A stretch of 64,000 nucleotides of DNA from assembly GCA_022578605.1 (NCBI GenBank), contig MU394130.1, forward strand, positions 117,320 through 181,319. The letters are read 5' to 3'. Numbering within the stretch: position 1 is the first letter of the stretch; every line of letters starts with the position of its first letter. A model generated the notes under the pieces. The model did not search any database, was not told where the DNA came from, and saw nothing but the letters and a program-made list of their open reading frames with translations. Shown here piece by piece: positions 35,155 to 47,800 of the stretch. The position numbers and the translations under genes were made by a program. The DNA comes from Camillea tinctor (taxonomy: Eukaryota > Ascomycota > Sordariomycetes > Xylariales > Xylariaceae).

Positions 35155-38100
35155 TTATTAAATCACGTAAATACTTGGCATGATAGGAGTATTAGAAGTT
35201 ATTAAAGCATAGGGTAAGGAGGAGGAGTCCTCGTTAACAGCCCACAAGTGTATGTATATAAATGCAAAGTACTTTGCCATAGTCATTCATTTTCCAGATA
35301 TCAACTAAAGACTTTAATTATCCTTTGAAAATTATGATAAAAATGTCCTGAAATCATTCTGACCAGCATTCTGCAAATACATTATGAATTGGTGTCGAAT
35401 TAATGTTACCCTTAAAGTTATGAAGCCTCATAACGCTATCTACCTGGAAGTCAGTTGATTAGGGACCCTAGGAGGGCTCGTCAGACGATGTCGTGGTTTT
35501 GCTCTCGGAAAGCAACCCCTGAATAGATGATAGGGGTTTAATGAAAACACTTAGATCTCACATTTTAGAACCTATTACTGAACGCAATTTAAACCGAAGA
35601 ATGTACAAGAGCCAGTATCTGCATAGACGTAGCACGGGACAGATACTTGATCATTCGCTTTCCAGCAGGAATTTTTACAATCGAGTCAAGCATAAAGAGA
35701 GTAAATATAAGAAGGCAACGTATTCCGGCCAATAAAATGATAAATTTACTATAGCTGCCTACACACCGGAGCAGGGAAAGCTGTCAAATCCGTTTACCAT
35801 TTACGCAAAACATACCATTTGCATCCGTACAAGGCCTAGAAGTATGTCGTTATCTATGCTGCATTTGCTTGTGGTCAGCATTTGTCCTATGGTATGGGTG
35901 CGATTTTCGAATGTAACCAAAGATGCTAGATAAGAAACTCTGTGTAACGTCCTGGGCATGGGCTAAATAAGTACTGCCTGCCTGTTCTGTACATTACAAT
36001 GGCGTAGCACGGAGCACAGACAATGCAGTGTTGACGGCAGAGTGGCACAAACAGACCTAATAGGTAGTACACATAGTAATGTATACTGACAAGTCGTACT
36101 TGAAGTTGTCGTCTAGTGTGCCAAGGGTGGTATCTGATGAAAGCTTGATATAAGACCAAGACAAAAAACAGGTACACTACGTACAGTAGCCTACATTATA
36201 TGCGCGTATTATACACCCCCAACTTTGTATTATTACCGATGCGTTAGCTCAGAAAACTGATTGGCTGATGGGTTGCCTATAATCATTATATTTAGCTTTA
36301 CTATGACATGCGTACATACATACACACATATTACCTCCCTAGGTAGACACACACAAGACATATAACACCAAAAAAGAAAAAAACCGGTTATGTGAAAACT
36401 AATAGGAACCCTTCATGCAACCTTAGGTCGTCTAGCCCAAACTACATAGTACCAGCATTTTCCATTAGCTCAAATTCTTAAACAACACATAAGAGTAAAA
36501 TATGAGTGAATAATGATGTCAAAGTGTCAAGTGACCTAGGTACGGTAACCGATTTGTCTACCTCTTGCAAAGGATTTGACCTAATTTTAGTAGACAACAC
36601 ATGTGCGTTCCATTCCATTTTATTTAGTTGTTACGTCACCTTCATCCTCAGACAGACAGAGAGCATGGGAATTTACTCGTTCTCATTCTCACCTAATGCA
36701 AGGTGGTAAATTAACAAGCAGGCTAGTGAGATCCCTTTGAGCCGCTTTAAGCGGCTGTCAGCCCAGCCCTGTACGCCAAGCCCTACCAAGACAGCCCAGT
36801 TCCCGAATGTGGTCACAGCTCGGAGGGAACGGGAAAAAAGGCGGCAAGGGTGTTGCCAGGAGGAGGGGAGGTACAGTACCTAGTCCAAGTGGAGTAGTAC
36901 TATTTGGTCAAGCTGGCAACTGATAGCCGCCTGGTAGGCAGGGTAGGTAGTCCTGGTCGCCCCACGATTTGGGATGATAAGACCCGTAAACAGTGCCAGG
37001 GGTTTGTGACATGGATGGATGATACGATCTGTGATCTAGTCTATAACCCCGTAGGATGCTGCCATTCGTAAATCGGCCGATCGAAGATTATTACACCAGG
37101 TAATCCGCATTCACGCAGTCACGGCCTTTGCACAAGCAGCCAAGGCACAGCCTATAGCTTTGTACGTAAATATATTCAGGTCACACTCTATGGCATAGCG
37201 ACGATTACTCAAGCCCAAGACATAATCCGCCAATTCATCTACATCTTTGCACTTTCACGACCTTCCCGTTACGATGTGGCCTTTCCGATGCGCCCAGACA
37301 CTGGTTCTTCTCAGTCTTTACGCACCTGCACGCAAACGTGAGGTCGCAAAGCTTTCCTACTGGCTTGCTCGGGATCCCAAGATATGGGTCCCGAGATATG
37401 GGATTCCCGACCTTTATTTGGCCAGTGATTCCTAAATCGGACTCTTTGTTACCATTACTCAGCCGAGCTCCTTACGAACTCCTGGAAAAGAATAGGGCCT
37501 GGGTGGATCTCGGGTACGATACACGTGGTAGGTATATCTTCCATATTCTTACTCACTGAGCTATCATCTCTTCCCGCCACGTGATGCCAAGGATTCGCTT
37601 CTCGGTGGGAGGATCAAGGAGAATGCCGTGATATCCTGCTACCTAGTCGATGTCAACGCACACTATTCCCTAAGAAGGAAAAAATGGAAAAGGACAACAG
37701 GATATCGGGTACGTACCTTGGGCTAGCAGAGTGTGTATGTAAGCGACTTACATGCATACGTACATATACATACACTAGGGTAGCTATATGCGGGGTTCCA
37801 TCTCTCATCCGCCGCCTATTCTTTCTGTTGTAAGCTTATAGAGACGGGTAGTAGCCGCTATAGTGGTGTAACTGTACCCCTAAATCCTTAAAATAATTAC
37901 CGTCAACAAGTATTACCGGACGGCATGAGACGGTTCATCCTCTCAGCTACACTAGCTGATTAGTACAGCAGTAGCGTGATGTTTTTCAAGCCTTTCCGAC
38001 CCAATTTAAGCTCCCTAGTGTGGGGGTGTAGCTGGTCGTGCCATACCTCCGAAACTTTTAGCCGTGAATCCTTCAACTAGCGAGAATTTGTTCGGACCCG

Positions 38101-38862
38101 ATGACGAATTATTTATGAATACCTAGGTACACTAAGTGTCAGCAGCATTCAATGTACCTACTGTGGATGCTTTGAATATCTCGATCCCTCCCCCCATTTT
38201 GGTCCAGTTCCAATATTCTCATCAATAATCTATAATTTCAAGTATCATACTATAACACATTGCAGATATGTGGTTACAATTAATACTGACACGAATTTTG
38301 TTGATTTATTGTTTTTCGAGGGATATCAGAACGTTGAATCTATCTTTGAGCCTCAGATGATTATTCATTGATACTACATATAATAGCAGCTGTGTGGGTC
38401 TGAAGAATCTTATTTACCTAGGGCAGAAGACATCACCTCCGAAATTGGGGGCTACAAGACATTTATTCATTGCAAAGAGCAGCATTCTTGATTTATCATT
38501 GTTGGAATATAAGGAAAAACTAGGAAATTACAGACGAAATTGTCAATCTATATATACTGACAAGTTCTCGCGGTCCATATAACATGTCGTGCAGATACCT
38601 CAAATCCCCTAGTCATGGCCGAACCCAGAAGTCATGTGACTCTTGATGCTTAGCCGAAATATCAACAAATACCTAACTAAACAACAGTAACTTATCATAG
38701 TAAAACCTCAAAACAGGTCCTTTAAGATACCTGGGTAGGAAATAAATAAACAAAATATGACCAAACCCTCAACTTTTTTTTTTCTTAAAAATTAAATTAA
38801 GAAAAAAGACATTTTTACCGCCTCTAATGATACACCTTTTATACACGCTTGTTCTGAGAACC
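35155..38862. other. 3.7-kb gene-less gap inside the cluster
   Basis: No credible coding sequence on either strand. It holds a TCGGCCGA site (37073-37080), an AGCCGCTT inverted repeat (about 36739-36755), a short imperfect direct repeat with GGGATCCC/GGGTCCC around 37373-37410, and CCTAGGTA motifs near 36337, 36536 and 38120. A cluster gene may have been lost here. Confidence 0.5.
37073..37080. promoter_or_regulatory. Orphan TCGGCCGA site
   Basis: A full TCGGCCGA copy about 1.8 kb from the nearest gene ends, with no gene beginning nearby on either strand. It could be a relic of a lost cluster promoter. Confidence 0.3.
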
Positions 38863-41800
38863 TTATCTCCATGACTGCAGGGCGTTACTACTGCCTTGAC
38901 CACCTGCGCTCGCTGCATCGGCCCCAACTGTGGCATCCTGAGATGCTAAAAAGTATTCAAAGCCATGTGCTTTGATAGACCCGATCCACTTGACAATCGG
39001 CACATGATTGAAGTTTCCATGTTCTTTCTGCTCTTTGAGATATGTTGTCAGCTCGTCCATAGTGATGGAGATGCGACTCTCATAATGCGTGAATTTGGTT
39101 GCTTTGTTAGCCTCGCTCTCAAGCATAGAGCTGCTAAGCCATTCCGCAACCTGATCGGCTGGGATCATGTCGAGACGACCACCCCACCCGCTGGCTTCGG
39201 GCATGAGGCCTGTCGCATCAACGCATTGGGCAAATCTGCTGAGCACATATTTCGGTGCGGACTCCTGCTGCATCGCGGGGAGGAAACGGTAGATGAACGA
39301 CGGGACTCCGAGGCTCTCTTGGGACCGCTCTAGGATCCGCTCACTGGCCCAACGCGATGCGACATAGCCGTTGCTCCCGTCCGTAGGCGGCACGTGGCTA
39401 GCCGCCGAGGCGGCAGTTGCTATACTGCCACGAGGTAATACACCTATCGTTGAGATGTAATGGATGGGGATTTGCCGAGGCGCAGCTAGCTTGACTAGCT
39501 CCTTCGTTGGGAGGACGTTACTAGGGCGGAGCACGTTGTAGTTGTCCCAGAAGGACCGTGCACCGCCCATATGGATTATCACGTCAACTTCTCCAGCTAA
39601 CGTCCGGAACTCGTCTTCCGAGAGCCCGAGAAGCGGCAAGGATAGTTCGCCCCGGTAGTACTTGACTTTGTTGGAAGTATTCAAAATTCTACCTTGCTTC
39701 TCTCTGACAGCCACGCAATGGATTACATCGACGTCGGGCCTGGAAATCAGTTGTGGGAGGAGATATTTTGAAAGATATCCTGTCCCGCCAGTCACAAATA
39801 CGCTCTTGCCTTGACCCTTATTGGCTGTTACCGGAATATTTTTGACGAGGCTAGGTATCTTTGGCGGAGCCGTCTCCTGTTCCCAGTCGGTCGGCTCAAC
39901 AACGGAACTTTCTTCAACCTTGTGTGCCATCTGTCCAAGTGTGTTGGCACCTAGGAGCTCGACAAGGGGCACGGCGACACGAAATGTGGAACGGATCCGT
40001 TGTTGAAGGCGAATGACTAGGAGGGAGTTACCACCGACGAGGAAGAAGTTAGTCAAAGGGCCGATCTCGAAGCCAAGTGCTTCTATGCTCTTCCCAAGGA
40101 CCTCTTGCCATACCACCTTCAGCTGAAGCATGGTCTCCGTAAGCTCTACATCTTGAGAGGTGTTCTGTATTTTTTTGGGTAGGGGCAGTTTCTGGACAGC
40201 TTTTCGATCTACTTTAGAATGGTTGGTGAGGGGAAGCTGCTCAAGGGGGACTGCTACAACGGGGATCATGTACTGGGGAACCGGGAGATTGGTCAGGAGA
40301 TGCTCTAAGAAGTCCTCCTTGTCGGCGATATCATGGTTTGGCGAAAAGACGACATGAGCTACTAGAAACTCGGGGTCACCTTGACGTAGTGTGACCACCG
40401 CTTCGTTCAATGCCCCACCGGCGGCTGCAACGATATTGCTCTCGATGTCACTGAGCTCGATGCGAAGACCTCTGATCTTAACTTGGGTGTCGCCGGCCAT
40501 GCGATTGTGGAAAACCATTTCACCCCTTTCGTTCATGTGGCAAATATCACCGGTCCGGTACATACGTGTCCAGCCACTGGCGATATCTTCTGGGGTCGCA
40601 AACGGGTTCGGCACAAAGTGTTTGTTTGTTAGCTCCTCATTCTTCAAGTAGCCTCGGGATACGCCGGCGCCACCTATACAAAGTTCTCCGGGCATGCCTA
40701 CTGGCAGTGCTTTTAGCTTCTCGTCCACGACAAGTACGTTATAGTTCGGCAACGAATAACCGCAAGGCATGCGACCGCCGGTTTCTAGCACTTCCAGAGC
40801 CTTCTTGTCGGTGTATGGAATTTCCATTTTGGTCGATGAGATAGAAATCTCAGTCGGGCCATATGAATTGAAGACATGTAAGTTCTTGAGACCTAAAGCA
40901 GCGAATTCTTGCGTAACTGTCGTGGTCAGGTTCTCGCCGCCACCAAAAGCAAAGTGCCAAGCAGACGCCTTCCGGAGGTGTTCACCACCATACTGCATCC
41001 AAAGCATGTACTCGGATGGCGTGGCCTTGGTATACGTGATTGAGTGCTGATGAATGATTTGAGTAATCTCGATAGGGTTCCCTCGTTTCGTCCAAGGAAC
41101 CACGTACACCATGCCACCGTTGACTAGACCTGTGTACATTTGGTCGGACGAATGATTGAATGTGAAAGCGCTCTGCTGTAACACACGCTCTGCACCTAGC
41201 TTCCACATCTTAGTATAGCCCTCGATCTCATTCCGAAGGCCTGAGTGTGTCACCACGATGCCTTTTGGCGTGCCCGTCGAACCGCTAGTGTAGAGGATTG
41301 CAGCCGGTGCATTTGGATGCGACAAGTTTGCAATACTTATTGAGGCTCTGGGTCCAAGAGAAGACACATCTATGACGGTGGCGTCGCTCACACCAAGTTG
41401 TGGTGCATCGACCAAAGTATCAGCATCTACGAGGACTGCTTTGGGTTCACAGTCCTTTGCTACAGCTGCCAGGCGTGGAATGGGGTTACGGAGGTCTAGA
41501 GGCACGTATATAGCGCCAAGGCGCATGATGGCGAGCATAGAGCATGGCCAATCAGCAGTCGCTTGCTCAAAAACCAGCACTCGAGAGCCAGGGACGACTC
41601 CGACATTTTTCAAGCTCTCTGCAATTGCTTCGATACGATTTATCATTTCGGAATATGTGAGAACATTGTCATTTCCGTCCATGAGCGCAATTTTGTCCGC
41701 ATTCTTCAAGGCGACCTGGTCAATCCGGAGAGGAAGGGTTTGAGGCCAGTCGGAGACTAGTCTCGGACCGCGGCCGATCTGGACGCCTCTTGTGAGCTGG

Positions 41801-44800
41801 GTTTCGCTGAACAGAGGTATAGCATTCAGAGCAAGTGATGGGTCATGTGTAAGTATGTCGAGGAAGTGCCGGAAGGTGTCCAGCAGTAGGTTTGTTGCCG
41901 TAAGATCGTAAAGACTTTTCTGTGCTCGAAGCATAATCACCGCATCTGTAGGGCTCTCTGTAACGTCCAATGTAATGTCGTACGCTGTCTTCCCGGTGTT
42001 GACCTCTTTCATTTCGAACTGGCAATTCCCAAATGGGTGCTTTTCCTGGGCACCCTGTCTGTAGTCGACAAATGCTTGGAAGAAGGGGCTATAAGATGAG
42101 TCGCGTGTCACATTCAACTCAGACAACAGGACATCAAATGGTAGACGTGATGTTCCAAGCGCCGCATAGGCCGTGTTCCGAGCCTCAGATATAGCATCGG
42201 AAAACTTCTGATTTTGTTGGCGGCGGAATCGCAACGGGAGCAGGTTTAAGAAAAACCCAATACTGCCCATTACGTCGCTGTCGTTGCGAGCAGCATCAGC
42301 AATGCCAATGGTCAAGTCTTGTGCATCGGTAAATGAAAATAGCATAGCTTTGAAGACAGCTAGGTAGAAATGGAATGGCGTGGATCGGTTGGCTTTTGAG
42401 ATAGCTCTCATTCGTGTAGCCACTTCAGGCTCAAGTCGGAAATCCACCTGATGGGTGTCAAATTCTTTCATAGGAACTCTAGAACTAGTTCTAGCCATGG
42501 GAAGCAATGGTAAGACCGGGAGCTGTTCGCCATCTGGGAACACATTGCGCCAGTACTTCAGTTCCTCGCTCATCTTCCCCCTCTCATAAGCCTGCCTCTG
42601 GGCTACCGAGTACTCTGCGTACTGACGGGGAGCGGGCCCGAGAGATTCGCCATTATAAGCCTTTTCCAAGTCGGATATAAAGACTTGTAAGCTTACGCCG
42701 TCCATGATGATATGGTGATGGTACATGAGAAGGTAGTGGGATGATGATGAAAGTGTCAGGAGAACCAGACGTAATAGTTCGCCACTCTCCATGTCGAGAT
42801 CACTTGTTCTCAGCTTTTCGTACTCGACAGAGACGTCGTCTACTGAATTTATCTTCCTACAAACTAGCTGAACTGGGGAGACGGAAAGAATTTTCTGGTT
42901 CGCCTGGGCCGCGTCAGTCTCGTCTGCAACAAAGCATGTTCGTAGTGATTCATGTCTAGCAGCGACCAGACGAGTGGCCCTCTCTAGATCGCTGACATGT
43001 AGGTTGCCCGTAATGTGGTAGTAGTAGGCCACATTATGTGTCCTCTGGTTCTCTAGCAACTGCTGGAGAAACCAAAACCGAGACTGTCCCAACGATATGG
43101 GCACGGTCTTCACAAATCGTCGGGGCAGGGTCTTCGCCGCTGGTGCAGGCGAGGGTTGGACGGGAAAATAGGAAGCAGACGTACCGTTGGCCTTCTTGGA
43201 GTCTGAGATATGCTCATCAGACACAACGGACGCCGCTGATGATAGGGAGCTTGATGATTCTGGCTGTCCGGGCGTGTAAACTGGGTTTGACGAGGTCGTG
43301 AGATCATCCGTCGAGGAAGAACCCGACTCGGAACTTCCGCTCTGGTTCTCAGCCTGAAGCTGAGGCTCTAACTTCACTGGAAGTTGGAAATTTGGGTTCT
43401 TAGTCTCGGCTGGCTTCGGGGGCTCAACATTCTCCGCCCCAATGCCGGCAAGGAGCTCCTCGGGTAGCTTCTCCAATGCTCCTCGGCATAGCTCAGCTGG
43501 GGATGCTCCTCCAACTACCTTGAGAACTGGAATATCTACCTTCAACTCTTTGAGGAACCACGATCGAACTTCAACCGCAACCAGTGAATCAATACCAAGT
43601 TCGACGAGGGGAGCGTCTTGGTCGATTGGCTGATCGCCTAGCTGAATGATGACCCTCAATTTTGCTGAGAAGCATTCTGTGTGTACTAGGGTTAGTATTG
43701 TATATTCAACTCTTGTCTTCAGTTTCATTCGACCACTCACCTATTAGGATATCTAGAGCTTGTTCCTTCGTACCGGCCTTCCCTACTTGCTGGCTGACAG
43801 GCAATGAGGTCTTTTTACCCTGGTCACCGGATTCTGCCTCTATAGTTCTCTTTTCGATGACGCAATGAGAGAAAAGGGGGTTGGTGAACCACGGGCCCTT
43901 AATGTCTTCATCCTCACCGAAATCGCGGACCCCCATTGTAACGACAGCTTCAGGGAGCTCTGAATTGTCTCTTGGGTCTGGGAAACCAGCTTGGATAGTT
44001 TCGGCGAACGCCTGGCGCAGATCTGTCTCGCTGATGGCTTGGATCCCAAGCCCAATTAACTGGTCTCGAACAATCTGACCTACAGTTTCGATGTATCCGA
44101 TACCAACTACACGGCCAATATCAAAGGTCGAGGCTGCAAGGCCACGTCTGCGCCTTTGTCGGGCAAGGCCATTGAGATAACCGTTGCCTGCTGCGTATAG
44201 GGACTGGCCTGCATTTCCGACGACACTTGATACAGACGAGAACATAACGAAGAAGTCCAGATTGTCATCGCGGAAGGCGTCTTCCAAATTGTTAGCGCCT
44301 TCAACCTTGGGTGCAAGAATCTCCTGCATCTTGGTCGCTGTCATTCTCAAATACAGAGAATCGTGGAGGACCATGGCTCCGTGCGCAACACCAGCAATTG
44401 GAGGGCAGGTTGCTTTGATTTCCTCAACGGCACTGTCAACGCTCTGTTTCTTAGTGACATCCATAGAAAGCACCTTAACGGTTGCGCCCGTGCCATGGAA
44501 AGAATTGAGCCATCTTGAGTCAATAGCAGGGCGACGACTCGTTAGAACCACGCATCCTGCTCCATTTGATACCATGAACTCGCAAAGCGACTGTCCGAGT
44601 CTTCCACTAACACCAGCGAGGACATACGTCTTGTCTTTGGAAAAGAGGCGTACAGCCTCTATAGGGCGCACCAGTGCCTTCACAAGGCCATCAGAAGGCC
44701 AGTGAATTGCACAAGTCAACGGATACGATGTAGATGGGTCATATACTTGGTCAAGCTGCACAACTAAATCCTGGACTTGTGCCTGAGGAGAAGACAGTGC

Positions 44801-47800
44801 AGTGGAAACGGCATCTTCAAGCTGATCCCTTAAACCTGCTTGATCATAAAACGGGCGAAGTGAGAATTGGTTTTGGAAAAGGACAGAAGAGTCAATTCCC
44901 TTGCAATTGGATGGTAGTGAATGAATAATTCGGAGAGTTAGAGGGCTAGCTTTAGGAGATGAAGATGACGCTGTCGTCAAGTCGAGGAAATGCGAAGGTG
45001 CTATTTGCTGCAGGACTTTCCGAATAGCATGTTGAGGCTCGCGTGCACTCAGTTTAGTCCATGGCAGGTCTCGAGCATCGTCAAAGATATCCGCATCATG
45101 TGTGAAAGTGACGCGAATTGCTTTGGAAACAGCGCGACGTGATAAGGCTGAGGCGAGGAACCGATCTTTGCCTGAGCCGTGAACTAGTAAGTTGCTCCCT
45201 GGAGGTACATAGTTGACCAGCCTCTGTGCAAACAGCTCGCTAGCAACGGTGACTAGCAAGCTGTCTGCTGACATGTTATCGCCAGAAGCCACTACACTTG
45301 CAACTGGGACTCTCTCGCTCGAGTTCGTTGTTGAGATAAGAACAGTAAAGTTTTTTTCTATTTCGTTTGTGTTAACACCAAGGAACAAGTAGGTGCCATC
45401 AACGATATGGAGTGCTGTCAAACTCGAGCTCGAGACCCTGAGAGGAGTACCTTGTTGGCCTTGAAGTTTAGCCACGGGTCCAACTTCGACCAAAAAAAGA
45501 GGTAAACTAGTGGATAGAGGTGAAATTGCGATATTTGTCTTCAATACAGGCATTTGCCTGGAGAGGACTCGTCTGGCTGAGTTTAGCCTAGCATTCTGGT
45601 CGACATTTTTCATGAGTCTGGGAAGCTTGAGCTTGCCATTGTCAAGTAATACCTCTTGTTCTTTTGACCACATTATTCGCTTGTCATTCAGACTAACTTC
45701 CCATTCATCTAGGGCATATAGTCGTAGAAGATGCTCGGCGATAGATTTGGATACGTTGTCATGTTTCAGATCGGAGACATCAAGGTTGTTCAAGCTCATG
45801 TGGTTTGCCTCGACGCGGAGTACGCGGCTGAATGCAATACTTGCCATATGGTACGGTTGGTCAACTAGGGCTCCCTGAGTGATCCATAGGAGATGCTTAG
45901 CCTGGTCCGCAACTCGTTTAATACCTTCCATATTTTCTTCGGTGATTTCCTTGAAAATAGGAGCATCGATGTCCACTAAGTTGATAAAGGTGCTCATAGG
46001 AGGCAGAGCTCGAGCCTCCGCCTCACTTGGAAAGCCCTCGAGGACGGTAACCTCACCGCAGAAACGCTCCAGATGCTCTGAAAGCTCCTCTGAGAGACGG
46101 GAAGTCTCAAGAGATCCGTTACCTAGGATGACGAGGCTGTCGATAAAGACTGATTTGGCAGACTTTGATGAGGTAAGGGGTCGTCGCAAGAATTGCACAC
46201 GATCATCGACAGCCTGTGAAGCGATAATGGATGCCGGCCATGCCACCGCATGGATTTCGGGCGTGATAGCATCAATACCCGCGAAGCCTGCCTCGCGTAG
46301 CTTCGCATTCCAGGTCCTGGGGGAGACAATTGGCGCCAATTTCCTACCATCATCGACACCGAACCACCAACCAGGAAGGGTACCGAAGATCAGACTACTA
46401 CGGAGGGGGTTTGGATTCGTGAGCTCTAGCAGCAGAAGGTAACCTCCAGGCTTCAGCAACTGTCTCGTATTCACCAGTGTCGTATGGAGGGAGGGGGTGG
46501 CGTGCAGGACGTTGGATGCGATAACAATATCATACGAGTTTGGCTCGAACCCTTGAGATGCTGGTGACTTCTCCACATCTAGGGTCGTGAAGGTCATCTT
46601 GTCGCTGTAGGCTTTGAACAGTTCCTCAGCATGGCCAAAGAAACCGACTGATATGTCAGTGTATGTGTAGGAGGACATTTTGTGCCCGATAGCTTCAAGG
46701 ATAGATTTGGTCGCTCCTCCTGTTCCGGCACCGATTTCGAGGATTTTAGCATGTGGATAACGATGAGTGATCTGCTTGACCATCCTTGCTAAGAATCCAT
46801 TGTACTGTTGGGCTCCAAGGCAGTACTTGTAATGGTTATCAAGTAGGTTGTCGCGCATCATGTGCTCGAGGATCGTGGTCTCGCCGCGTACCGAGGCTGG
46901 AATGTTCTCGCCAACGGCTGCGATCATCTTGATATCAGTTTCCTCGGAGAGTTGGTCGATCAGCGCCTTGATGTCTTCAGGGTTATCTTGAGACCATTCT
47001 CTCTTGACAGTCGCATGTTTCCCGCTAGATGCAGTGGAAAGCACATGATTAACCCAGTTGCGAAGATGCAAGAAGTGTGGCTGGCTCTTATTCCAGTCAT
47101 CATCCGTGAGTTCGGAATCCCACTTGCGAACATAGTAATAGCACAACCTCTCGCAGGCAATACCGAGTTCGATTTCACGGGGAGAAGGATGCACTCCTTC
47201 TGTTACAGCAGCTCCGTCTGGCAGTGCAACATCGAATTTAGTTGACGTGAACATCACACGGTCATCTGCCTCCGTAGCAGGGGCGAATGGTTTGATAACC
47301 AAGTCCTCAACCTGGATCATGCCATGGTGGCCATCTTCACTGAAAAGATCGACGCATCCCAAGAATGATTCTGACGCATTGTTCAGTACAGAGGATACTG
47401 GTACTCGAGACCCGGAAGTAGGCTGCATAGCGCACACCTCTGGATTGATTCGAATACTTCGTATGGCTGTTGGTACATGAAGAGACCAAAGATGGTCATC
47501 CCCAGGTGCTGAGTATGCAAGAATTGATGCTTGGAAAGCAACATCAAGCGTACTCGGGTGAACCAAGTACACATAGGAATCAGGATCCAAGTAAGCATAT
47601 GAATCTATTTCACCAACAAGGTAACCCAGCCTACGCTGCGCCGACGACAGTGTCCTGAATGGCCCAGTGTAACCGTAACCTAACTGAGCAAGCGATGAGT
47701 AGAAGAAATCAATATTGACTGGGTACATGTTGTAGTCTTCAACTGGTGTGCAGGCCAGCGCATCGAGCCTTGGGGCGCCGAACTTGATTTTGAGAGTTCC

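Noticed and set aside
36500..38600. Possible decayed gene around the orphan TCGGCCGA site
   Set aside because: Six-frame reading gave no recognisable protein fragment, so no pseudogene was annotated.
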